This document shows, one piece after another, positions 1 through 6,159 of a DNA stretch of 16,574 bases. The stretch is from an uncultured Faecalibacterium sp. Lineage in GTDB: Bacteria; Bacillota; Clostridia; Oscillospirales; Ruminococcaceae. The DNA is taken from NCBI GenBank assembly GCA_934525735.1, contig CAKSZM010000036.1:1-16574 (forward strand), read 5' to 3'. The first letter of the stretch is position 1. Every line of letters starts with the position of its first letter. The notes beneath the pieces are model-generated. The model saw only the letters and a list, made by a program, of their open reading frames with translations, did not search any database and had not been told where the DNA came from. A program made the translations under genes and the position numbers.

Positions 1-72
1 CCCATTTGAATGCCCACAACTCTGTGGGGCACAAAAGCGATACGCTTGCACTCCCAGCTGAGCTATAGGCCC
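1..72 (-). repeat. tRNA-like tandem element, distal copy
   Basis: Read on the minus strand, this 72-nt element starts GGGCCTATAGCTCAGCTGGG, the typical beginning of a bacterial tRNA (acceptor strand, U8-A9, D-arm with AGCTGGG loop). It cannot be completed as a cloverleaf. The D-stem has one U-U mismatch, no sequence complementary to the acceptor strand follows, and a T-loop-like TTCAAAT (plus strand 4-10) is not flanked by a T-stem. Instead the RNA could form two local hairpins: a 5-bp stem (35-39 with 43-47) and an 8-bp stem with one bulged base (11-18 with 23-31). It matches the copy at 117-188 at 69 of 72 positions. Position 1 is the window edge, so its downstream spacer, and perhaps more copies, lie outside. 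I do not recognise it as a known RNA family; it could be a decayed tRNA or a distinct small RNA. Confidence 0.6.
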
Positions 73-116
73 ATATTTAGGGGCGTGACTCGGTTGGGCG
101 ACCAACCGACATACTC
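73..116 (-). repeat. spacer of the tRNA-like array, with long hairpin
   Basis: This 44-nt spacer completes the 116-nt repeat unit. On the minus strand it folds into a hairpin: an 8-bp stem TCGGTTGG/CCAACCGA (90-97 with 102-109) with a 4-nt loop, a symmetric 6x6 internal loop, and an outer GGGG/CCCC stem (80-83 with 116-119). The outer stem reaches a few bases into the neighbouring 72-nt element. The sequence after it is TAAAT, not a U-tract, so it does not look like an intrinsic terminator. A processing signal or structural part of a longer RNA is an inference. Confidence 0.5.
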
Positions 117-188
117 CCCATTTGAATGCCCACAACTCTGTGGGGCACAAAAACGATACGCTTGCACTCCCAACTGAGCTACAGGCCC
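117..188 (-). ncRNA. tRNA-like tandem element, promoter-proximal copy
   Basis: On the minus strand this starts GGGCCTGTAGCTCAGTTGGG, like a tRNA-Ile or tRNA-Ala 5' half, about 10 nt downstream of the start predicted from the promoter at 205-233. It differs from the copy at 1-72 at only three positions. One falls in the small hairpin stem (153 versus 37) and turns a G-C pair into G-U, so pairing is kept. The other two (173 and 182) are variants common in real tRNA D-loop and acceptor sequences. As in the other copy, no matching 3' acceptor strand, no anticodon stem of normal geometry and no CCA are present. The RNA is therefore probably transcribed but is not a functional canonical tRNA. Its function is unknown to me. 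Confidence 0.55.
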
Positions 189-204
189 TTATGAGGACGC
201 TGTT

Positions 205-233
205 AGTGTAACTCTAATTGGGAAATTTGTCAA
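205..233 (-). promoter_or_regulatory. promoter of the tRNA-like array
   Basis: On the minus strand a perfect -35 TTGACA (228-233) and a -10 TACACT (205-210) are separated by exactly 17 bp. Transcription would start near 198, about 10 nt before the GGGCC of the first tRNA-like element. The short leader and near-consensus boxes resemble stable-RNA promoters. No gene starts downstream of it inside the window, so the array (or something beyond the left edge) is its target. Confidence 0.7.
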
Positions 234-258
234 GAAGTTTCTGCTTTGTAAGGGGCTG

Positions 259-1086
259 TCAGCGGTTGCCCAGCTGCCAGAATGCCACGGCGCTGGCAGC
301 GGCGACATTCAGCGAATCCACCCCGTGGGACATGGGGATCTTTACGGTATAGTCGCAGGCGGCAATGGTGCTGCGGGCAAGGCCGTCGCCTTCGGTGCCC
401 AGCACGACGGCCAGCTTCGGCTCGGCGGAAAGGGCTGCATCATCGATGCTGACCGAGCGGTCGCTCAGCGCCATGGCGGCGGTCTTGAAGCCCAGCTCAT
501 GCAGCTTTGCAATGCCATTTTCCGGCCAGTCGGCGGGGCAGGCGCCGATCTGCGCCCAAGGCACCTGAAACACGGTGCCCATGCTCACCCGCACGGCGCG
601 GCGGCACAGCGGGTCGCAGCAGGAAGGGGTAATGAGCACGGCATCCATGTTCAGGGCGGCAGCGCTGCGGAAAATGGCACCCACGTTGGTGGAGTCCACG
701 ATACCTTCCAGCACAGCCACCCGGCGGGCATTGCGGCACACTTCCTCCGCGCTGCGCGGCAGCGGGCGGCGGAAGGCGCACAGCACGCCCCGGGTCAGCT
801 CGAAGCCGGTCAGGCTGGCCAGCGTCTCCCGGTCGGCGGTGTATACCGGCGCATCTCCGCAGCGGGTCAGGATCTCTGCCGCGGGGCCGGTGATCTGCCT
901 GCGCTCCATCAGCAGGGAGAGCGGCTGGTATCCGGCATCCAGCGCCCGGGCGATCACCTTCGGGCTTTCGGCAATGAAGATGCCTTTTTCCGGCTCCAGA
1001 CGGTTGCGCAGCTGCGCCTGGGTCAGCCGGGCGTAAACGTCCAGCTCCGGGACGGAAAGATCTGTGATCTCAATGATATTCGGCAT
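259..1086 (-). CDS. TrmH/SpoU-family RNA 2'-O-methyltransferase
   Basis: This 275-residue protein belongs to the SPOUT superfamily, which methylates the 2'-OH of a nucleotide in tRNA or rRNA using S-adenosylmethionine. The three family motifs are visible in order: N134-x-G136-x-x-x-R140 (motif 1), LGTEGDGL at 229-236 (motif 2), and IPMSHGVDSLNVAAAS at 250-265 (motif 3, part of the trefoil knot). The first roughly 100 residues fit the N-terminal substrate-binding domain of the RlmB/TsnR-like branch. The ATG is preceded by AAAGGAG with 9-nt spacing. It is read toward the tRNA-like array, with no clear terminator between them, so some read-through is possible. The exact target RNA and position cannot be told from sequence. 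The family call is secure. Confidence 0.92.
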   Translation of the reverse strand: MPNIIEITDLSVPELDVYARLTQAQLRNRLEPEKGIFIAESPKVIARALDAGYQPLSLLMERRQITGPAAEILTRCGDAPVYTADRETLASLTGFELTRGVLCAFRRPLPRSAEEVCRNARRVAVLEGIVDSTNVGAIFRSAAALNMDAVLITPSCCDPLCRRAVRVSMGTVFQVPWAQIGACPADWPENGIAKLHELGFKTAAMALSDRSVSIDDAALSAEPKLAVVLGTEGDGLARSTIAACDYTVKIPMSHGVDSLNVAAASAVAFWQLGNR

Positions 1087-1119
1087 AAGGAAATTCTCCT
1101 TTGAACAAAGCTTTTTCTT

Positions 1120-1148
1120 ATTCTAACACAACCCGGCCGGGAATGCAA
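1120..1148 (-). promoter_or_regulatory. candidate promoter of the RNA methyltransferase
   Basis: On the minus strand TTGCAT (1143-1148) and TAGAAT (1120-1125) are 17 bp apart. The -10 is a good match; the -35 is only moderate. The -35 overlaps the U-tract of the transporter terminator, a compact but workable arrangement that would give the methyltransferase its own transcript. Confidence 0.5.
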
Positions 1149-1178
1149 AAAGAGCCGCTGCGCAGTGCAGCGGCTCTT
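1147..1178 (-). terminator. intrinsic terminator of the ABC transporter gene
   Basis: A perfect 12-bp stem (1150-1161 with 1167-1178) with a 5-nt loop is followed on the minus strand by a run of five T (plus-strand A 1147-1151). It lies 16 bp past the stop codon of the transporter gene. Confidence 0.9.
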
Positions 1179-1194
1179 GCCGGATCCGAAAAAA

Positions 1195-4100
1195 TTATTC
1201 CGACCGCAGAGCGATCACGGGGTTGCTCTTGGCGGCGCTCTTTGCAGGGATCAGGCCGCCGAGGATGGTCAGGAAGGTGGCCAGCACGATCAGGATCAGC
1301 GCAGCCGTCGGCGGCAGGGAAGCCGTGACGCTGTCGTTGCCGGCAATGTTGTGGATGAGCATGTTGCCCGGAATCAGCAGCAGCAGGCTCAGCACCACGC
1401 CCATCACGCCGGAGCACAGGCCGATGATGAAGGTCTCGGCGTTGAACACCTCGGAGACGTTGTGCTTGGAGGCGCCGATGGCGCGCAGGATGCCGATCTC
1501 CTTGCGGCGTTCCAGAACGCTGATATAGGTGATGACGCCGATCATGATGGAGGATACCACCAGCGAGATGGCAACAAAGGCCACCAGCACATTGCTGACC
1601 ATGCCCACGATCTGGGTGACGGAGTCCATCAGGGTGCCCACGGTGTCGGTGTAGTGGATCGCTTTGTCCTCTTCGCCCTTTGCTTCCATGGCGTCGTTGT
1701 AGGCGTCCAGTTTTTCCACGATGCGGTTCTTGGCCTCAAAGCTGCTGGGATAGATCCAGATAGCATCCGGCTTTTCGTAGTCTGCATAGCCGAGGGTGTT
1801 GAGCAGGCTGTCGTAGCTGGAAGAAGAGCCGTTGACCGTGCTCTTGACCATTTCGGTCAGCTCCGAGCCGGACATGTTGAGTTGGATGGCATTCTGGAAA
1901 GCGGAAGCGTCGATCTTCAGCGCGCCTTCCATCTGGCCGCCCAGCTGGGAGATGTTGTCCTGCAGGGCGGTCTGCAGCTGTTTGCTGAACTGGGGCAGAA
2001 GCTGCTGCATCAGCGCCTCCATCGAGGAGCCGAGCTGGCGCTGCAACGCAGATGCAATCTGGGTCTGCAGCGCTGTGCCGAGCTGTGCGGCCAGCTGCTG
2101 GCCCAGCTCACCGTTCAGCTGGTCGCTGATCTGATCGCCGATCTGCTGCATCAGCTGCTGCCCGACCTGCGCGGAGTAGTTTTCCATCACGCCCTGCAGG
2201 TTCTTCTGCAGCGCTTCGGTGAACTGCTCCTGCAGCCCGTCGGTGTCCAGCAGTTCGCCCATGGAGCTGGCGAGGATCTGCTTGAACTGGTCGCTCTCCA
2301 TATAATAGCGGAAGCTGATCTTGTCCAGATGCAGGATGCCGTTGCCGATGACATAGTCTTTGTAACCGGTCAGGATCTTTTTCATCAGGGACTGCAGCGC
2401 GTCCGGCGGGATGGAAATATCCATGCCGTCAAACAGCTGGCTCATATCAAGGTCATCCATGGGAGGCAGCTCAATGCTGCTGAAATCGATGCCGCTCAGA
2501 TCGATCCCGCTGAGATCGATGCTGCTGAAATCGACGCCGCTCAGGTCGATCCCGCTGAGATCCAGCGAGAAATCGGCAGAATTGAAAAGAGAACTCAGAT
2601 CGAGGGAGCCGCCGCTCAGGTCGAATGCATCGCTCAGATCAAAATCAAGAGCACCGGCATCGAACTGAAACGCATTTTTCAGCGCGTCGGTATCCACCGA
2701 GAACATGGAGGCAAGATCGATGTCCGTAAGGTCTTTGGAGTCAAACGGTTCGCCGGTCAGAACGTTGGTCTCGGGGTCGGCCAGCTGCTGGCGGACGATC
2801 TCACTGTTGGCTGCTTCGTCGATGACGTGGTTGGTCAGGTCGTGGAGATAGGCAACGCCGGCCGGCAGAATGGCAGAGGAAGAGTCGGCCTTGGGCTGGA
2901 CGATGCCCACGATCTTCAGATCCATGCTGCCCGCCACCACGTTTTTCATGAAGTCCTCATCGCCGGACTTGTCCAGCCAGATGCCGTGGGCCTCGTCGTA
3001 AGAGTAGCAGTCGGCCTGCGAGACGACCTTGAACGTTTTGCCGAGAAAATCGTCATACGAGTAGGTGCCGTAGTCCTCCGGCAGGGTGATATTTTGGTTC
3101 TGAGCGTACTGCTGCAGAGCTTTGTCCAGCTCTGCCTGATCCCGCAGACCCAGCGTATAGAGCGCGTAGTCCGAAATGCTGCCGTCGGCGTTCAGCACCA
3201 GAATGCACTCGTCGTATTTCTCGGCCCAGCGTCCGGCCTTGATGTCGTACTGATCTTTGTACAGCTCGGGGGTCTCGGCCATCTCGCCGAAAACATTCGG
3301 GCTCATCATGGAAGACATGATGTTGGTGGTGGAAAAGCTGCCGCCGTTCAGCTCCGAAAAGGTGGTGTCCGGATTTACCTTATAAATGCTGCCGTCGGCA
3401 TCCTGACGGTAGATCAGCGGAGAAACGGCGTAGGAATACTCCACGGCGGAAGCGTCGTCCTGAATGGTGCATTCATCGCTGTCCAGATAATCCTTGAGTG
3501 CGGTCAGGTTGTTGGCGCTGACGCCTGCGGTGAGCCGGGAAAGGATGTTCCGCACACTCACCATGCCCTCCGGCGCAGAGGACGACGAGCTGCCGGCCGT
3601 GCCGAATGCATCCGAGTTCATCAGCGAAGTGAAGTCGAACCCGCTGCTGGAGATCTGAAGCGGGTACTCCGACAGGGTGGATTTTTCCATGTCCTCGATG
3701 TAGCCGTTGACGCCGTTGGACAGTGAAAGGATCAGCGCAATGCCGATGATGCCGATGGAACCGGCAAAAGCCGTGAGCAGGGTGCGGGCTTTTTTGGTGA
3801 GCAGATTGTTGAAGCTCAGGGAGAGGGCTGTCAGGGGCGACATGGAGGAATGACCCAGATTTTTATGCACCGGCGGGGTCAGGGCAGCGGTGTCCGGCTC
3901 AAAGGGGTCGGTATCGGAGCGGATGACGCCGTCCTTCAGCCGGACGATGCGGGTGGCGTACTGCTCGGCCAGCTCGGGGTTGTGAGTGACCATGACCACC
4001 AGCCGGTCTTTTGCCACGGTCTTGAGCAGCTCCATGACCTGAATGCTGGTGTCGCTGTCCAGCGCGCCGGTGGGTTCGTCTGCCAGCAGGATATCGGGGT

Positions 4101-4575
4101 TGTTCACAAGAGCGCGGGCAATGGCAACGCGCTGCATCTGGCCGCCGGACATCTCGCTGGGGTGCTTGTGCAGCTGGTTGCCGAGGCCCACATCCTCCAG
4201 CGCTTTAGCCGCTCTGCGCCGCCGCTCGGCCTTGGAGATGCCGGAGATGGTCAGCGCCAGCTCCACATTGGCCAGAACCGTCTGGTGGGGGATCAGGTTG
4301 TAGCTCTGGAACACGAAGCCGATGGTGTGGTTGCGGTAGGAGTCCCAGTCGCGGTCGGTGTACTTTTTCGTGGAAACGCCGTTGATGACAAGGTCGCCGC
4401 TGTCGTACCGGTCCAGACCGCCTACGATGTTCAGCAGGGTGGTCTTGCCGGAACCGCTGGGGCCGAGGATGGCAACAAATTCGTTGTCGCGCAGATTCAG
4501 GCTGACGTCATCCAGCGCTTTCTGTACCAGCTCGCCGGTCCTGTATTCTTTTCGGATGTGTTTGAGTTGAAGCAT
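1195..4575 (-). CDS. ABC transporter, ATPase-FtsX permease fusion with large outer domain
   Basis: This 1126-residue protein joins an ABC ATPase to a MacB/FtsX-type permease. ATPase motifs: Walker A GPSGSGKTT (38-46), Q-loop near 90, signature SGGQMQ (143-148), Walker B ILLADEP (162-168), H-loop H198. A first membrane helix (about 267-288) is followed by roughly 700 residues predicted outside the membrane, then three helices (about 991-1019, 1045-1070, 1088-1108) with the FtsX-type ERRKEIGILRAIGAS linker. The outer domain is far larger than in standard MacB. It contains a pentapeptide-like stretch (about 641-703) and a Gln/Leu-rich segment (781-886). The family typically uses ATP to move substrates at the membrane face or to drive envelope machinery (lipoprotein, peptide or antimicrobial handling) rather than classical import. 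The substrate is unknown. The ATG follows GGAAAGG at a usable distance. It appears monocistronic. Confidence 0.93.
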   Translation of the reverse strand: MLQLKHIRKEYRTGELVQKALDDVSLNLRDNEFVAILGPSGSGKTTLLNIVGGLDRYDSGDLVINGVSTKKYTDRDWDSYRNHTIGFVFQSYNLIPHQTVLANVELALTISGISKAERRRRAAKALEDVGLGNQLHKHPSEMSGGQMQRVAIARALVNNPDILLADEPTGALDSDTSIQVMELLKTVAKDRLVVMVTHNPELAEQYATRIVRLKDGVIRSDTDPFEPDTAALTPPVHKNLGHSSMSPLTALSLSFNNLLTKKARTLLTAFAGSIGIIGIALILSLSNGVNGYIEDMEKSTLSEYPLQISSSGFDFTSLMNSDAFGTAGSSSSSAPEGMVSVRNILSRLTAGVSANNLTALKDYLDSDECTIQDDASAVEYSYAVSPLIYRQDADGSIYKVNPDTTFSELNGGSFSTTNIMSSMMSPNVFGEMAETPELYKDQYDIKAGRWAEKYDECILVLNADGSISDYALYTLGLRDQAELDKALQQYAQNQNITLPEDYGTYSYDDFLGKTFKVVSQADCYSYDEAHGIWLDKSGDEDFMKNVVAGSMDLKIVGIVQPKADSSSAILPAGVAYLHDLTNHVIDEAANSEIVRQQLADPETNVLTGEPFDSKDLTDIDLASMFSVDTDALKNAFQFDAGALDFDLSDAFDLSGGSLDLSSLFNSADFSLDLSGIDLSGVDFSSIDLSGIDLSGIDFSSIELPPMDDLDMSQLFDGMDISIPPDALQSLMKKILTGYKDYVIGNGILHLDKISFRYYMESDQFKQILASSMGELLDTDGLQEQFTEALQKNLQGVMENYSAQVGQQLMQQIGDQISDQLNGELGQQLAAQLGTALQTQIASALQRQLGSSMEALMQQLLPQFSKQLQTALQDNISQLGGQMEGALKIDASAFQNAIQLNMSGSELTEMVKSTVNGSSSSYDSLLNTLGYADYEKPDAIWIYPSSFEAKNRIVEKLDAYNDAMEAKGEEDKAIHYTDTVGTLMDSVTQIVGMVSNVLVAFVAISLVVSSIMIGVITYISVLERRKEIGILRAIGASKHNVSEVFNAETFIIGLCSGVMGVVLSLLLLIPGNMLIHNIAGNDSVTASLPPTAALILIVLATFLTILGGLIPAKSAAKSNPVIALRSE
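1918..2235 (-). other. Gln/Leu-rich, probably helical segment of the ABC protein
   Basis: Residues 781-886 of the transporter are strongly enriched in Gln, Leu, Ala and Gly, with repeated patterns such as QQLMQQIGDQISDQL and GQQLAAQLGTALQTQ. Hydrophobic residues recur at roughly 3-4-residue spacing, which fits an amphipathic helix or coiled coil in the extracytoplasmic domain. A stalk or dimer contact is an inference. Confidence 0.55.
2470..2574 (-). repeat. 15-bp tandem repeats encoding pentapeptide units
   Basis: Seven consecutive units of about 15 bp encode (reading on the minus strand) residues 668-702 of the ABC protein, with the pattern D-(L/F)-S-(G/S)-(I/V). Weaker units extend N-terminally to about residue 641. 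The period of five with a central hydrophobic residue is what pentapeptide-repeat beta-helices show. Seven clean units would make fewer than two full turns of such a helix. Confidence 0.65.
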
Positions 4576-4589
4576 GTGCCGTGCCTTTC

Positions 4590-4614
4590 CGCTGCTTTTT
4601 GTTGAAAAGCAACG
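4590..4614 (-). promoter_or_regulatory. hairpin in the 5' leader of the ABC gene
   Basis: In the minus-strand leader, a 10-bp stem with one G-U pair (4590-4599 with 4605-4614, 5-nt loop) ends directly before the ribosome binding site. No U-tract follows, so it is not a terminator; it might affect translation or RNA stability. Confidence 0.4.
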
Positions 4615-4673
4615 CTGTTGTAACTTTTATGATGAACGGGAAATGATCTTTCCGCAAAGCAATAAACGATTCT

Positions 4674-4702
4674 ATTATACCAGAAGATTATGAAGAAACT
4701 AT
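4674..4702 (-). promoter_or_regulatory. extended -10 promoter of the ABC gene
   Basis: On the minus strand a perfect TATAAT (4674-4679) is preceded by TGG, giving an extended -10 (TGnTATAAT). The sequence at the -35 position (4697-4702, ATAGTT) is a poor match, as is usual for extended -10 promoters. The transcript would start near 4667 and carry a leader of about 90 nt. Confidence 0.65.
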
Positions 4703-5010
4703 GGAATCCGACCGGAAAATCTGCGGGGATACGGCTGGCGGGGGCGGTATTTCCCGGATGGAAAAGTGTCGGGGTGTAAAATTCAGGAAAAATTCAAAAA
4801 TGATTGCATCCGTGCAGGATTCGTGCTATCTTAAAAAAGAAGGCCGAAACGACGCAAAAGAAAGACCGGAAAGGACTTTTAAAACAAGAATCTGACACAT
4901 TTTGCAGAAACCGCAACAAGAAACCGTGATAAAATACGTCGTAACACGAAAAAGCGCGACGCAATCGGGCCGAAAATTACGATACGACAAATTTCACTGA
5001 ATGTTCGGGA
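4703..5010. other. intergenic region with repeated CGAC-containing motifs, no convincing gene
   Basis: Most of this divergent region has no coding signal. An open frame from 4701 to 4895 lacks a ribosome binding site and a plausible protein sequence. The stretch is A-rich and contains several related short motifs: CGACGCAA at 4850-4857 and again at 4957-4964, TACGTCGTAA at 4935-4944, and TACGACAAA at 4983-4991. These may be binding sites of the Spo0A-like regulator encoded downstream. Confidence 0.4.
4983..4991 (-). promoter_or_regulatory. candidate Spo0A-type box
   Basis: Read on the minus strand this is TTTGTCGTA, an 8 of 9 match to the 0A-box core TTTGTCGAA known from Bacillus and Clostridium. 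It lies about 20 bp upstream of the candidate -35 at 5011, a place where an activator could act. The regulator of the same operon has a Spo0A-type DNA-binding domain, so autoregulation is a reasonable inference. Confidence 0.35.
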
Positions 5011-5040
5011 TTGTACGAATTCCTCCTGACCCTTTACAAT
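5011..5040 (+). promoter_or_regulatory. candidate promoter of the Spo0A-like operon
   Basis: TTGTAC (5011-5016) and TACAAT (5035-5040) are 18 bp apart, giving a start near 5047 and a leader of about 58 nt. The -10 is good; the -35 matches mainly in its TTG. Another -10-like element, TGATAAAAT at 4927-4935, lies further upstream without a good -35. Confidence 0.5.
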
Positions 5041-5104
5041 AAGAACGAGAAACAGGGAAATGCAAAAAACGTCATAAAAAGCCCTGTGGCGAGGAGGAAA
5101 TCTT

Positions 5105-5410
5105 ATGGAACGTACATTTTCGCCCATGATCCGCCAGTTTTCGTCGATCGATGGGCTGCAGAAAGCATATACGCTGGTTTATTCACTGGACGCAGAGGAT
5201 GAAAACGGCTGCCGGCTGACACTCTGCCGCACCGGAAGCGGGCCATGCATGGAAAGCAGCTATCTTGCAGCAGCTCCGGAATTTGGCTACCGTATTCTGC
5301 GGTATCTGTGCGAAAATGGTGTTCAGCCGGAGATCTGGCAGGATGTAGTTTCAGAGCTGACAACGGCAGAGCAGTTCGGAAGGAAAGGCGGGGCTCTGCA
5401 TGGACAGTGA
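5105..5410 (+). CDS. small conserved-looking protein of unknown function, first gene of the Spo0A-like operon
   Basis: This is a 101-residue soluble protein with no signal peptide or membrane helix. The start is supported by GAGGAGG just upstream. Its pattern is a short N-terminal strand region (YTLVYSLDAED), a variable middle, and a helical C-terminal part ending in NGVQPEIWQDVVSELTT. It faintly resembles small clostridial proteins filed as DUF6514, but I hold that identification only loosely. Its last 11 bases overlap the start of the Spo0A-like gene, so the two are probably translationally coupled. A role as partner or modulator of that regulator is suggested only by the gene order. Confidence 0.75.
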   Translation: MERTFSPMIRQFSSIDGLQKAYTLVYSLDAEDENGCRLTLCRTGSGPCMESSYLAAAPEFGYRILRYLCENGVQPEIWQDVVSELTTAEQFGRKGGALHGQ

Positions 5411-6137
5411 GTGCAGGATCGGAACGCTGAAAATTGCAGTTGCAAGCTACGACCGCAGGGAGCTGCGGGTCCAGAAGCACTATCTGGAAGAGGAAGGCCC
5501 TTTCATCAGCTGCTCGTGTTTTCAGAGCGGCGAACGCCTGCTCCGGGAACTGCAGCAGGAAAATGCGTTTGATGTCGTGATCCTCTGCAGTGAGATGGAG
5601 GACATGACCGGGCTGGAATTTCTGATGAACGCCCGGAAGCTGGAGCACCCGCCCATCCTTCTGGTCTTTGATGAAGCACACCGCAACAACGACTCGGCGC
5701 TTTATATGGAGACGGAGAACGGTATGATCTGCCTTGGCCGCGCCGATCTGAAGAATCTGCTGCGGGAACTTTACCGGATGCCGGGCCAGCAGGGACAAAA
5801 GCGGGAGCGGCAGTGTCAGGAGCTGTACCGCAGCTGGGGGCTTCAGCTCCCGGATGTGAACTGCAGCTATCTGACCAGTGCAGTGGATGTTGCGTTCGGC
5901 AACTCCCAGAAGATGGCCATCCGCAAGGAGATCCTGCAGGCTGTGGGCGAGAAGTACGGCATTTCGGTTTCCGCTGTGGACAGCGGCATCCGGAGAATGC
6001 TGGATCAGCTGGAAGCAAATAACACCGAGGCATGGGCGGCTTTTAAAGAGGAAAACGGGTTTGCTGGTGAGAAGCTGACCACCGGAAAACTGATCTATGC
6101 GGTCAAGAACCAGCTGCGCCGCCAGGCAGACCAGTGA
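5400..6137 (+). CDS. Spo0A-like transcription regulator with degenerate receiver
   Basis: The 245-residue protein has an N-terminal receiver-like domain (about 10-125) and a C-terminal Spo0A-type DNA-binding domain (about 138-242). The C-terminal half follows Spo0A closely in layout: ELYRSWGLQLPDVNCSYL, then the helix-turn-helix region KEILQAVGEKYGISVSAVDSGIRRML (175-201), then the tail TTGKLIYAVKNQLRR. The receiver keeps the fold pattern but not the chemistry. The phospho-acceptor Asp is Cys63 (in VVILCSEME), the acidic pocket DD is Ser16-Tyr17, and the usual Thr and Lys are absent. It should bind DNA without classical phosphorylation. The gene overlaps the upstream gene by 11 bp and is followed 22 bp later by a kinase-like gene. 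It could be a paralog rather than the master sporulation Spo0A, which normally keeps these residues. Confidence 0.85.
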   Translation: MDSECRIGTLKIAVASYDRRELRVQKHYLEEEGPFISCSCFQSGERLLRELQQENAFDVVILCSEMEDMTGLEFLMNARKLEHPPILLVFDEAHRNNDSALYMETENGMICLGRADLKNLLRELYRMPGQQGQKRERQCQELYRSWGLQLPDVNCSYLTSAVDVAFGNSQKMAIRKEILQAVGEKYGISVSAVDSGIRRMLDQLEANNTEAWAAFKEENGFAGEKLTTGKLIYAVKNQLRRQADQ

Positions 6138-6159
6138 CCGTCTGAGAGGAGAAACCACG

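Noticed and set aside
1..188. Functional tRNA-Ile or tRNA-Ala genes
   Set aside because: Only the 5' portion resembles a tRNA. There is no complementary acceptor strand, no proper anticodon or T-stem, and no CCA.
1..188. CRISPR array
   Set aside because: Repeat of 72 nt with one visible 44-nt structured spacer, tRNA-like sequence and no cas genes.
1165..3726. Very long open frame on the plus strand opposite the ABC transporter gene
   Set aside because: It is antisense to a gene with clear motifs. Its translation is low-complexity (rich in Gln, His, Val, Gly) and matches no family; it arises from the biased codon use of the real gene.
4701..4895. Possible 64-residue gene in the divergent intergenic region
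   Set aside because: No ribosome binding site, unlikely protein composition, and it overlaps the -35 region of the transporter promoter.
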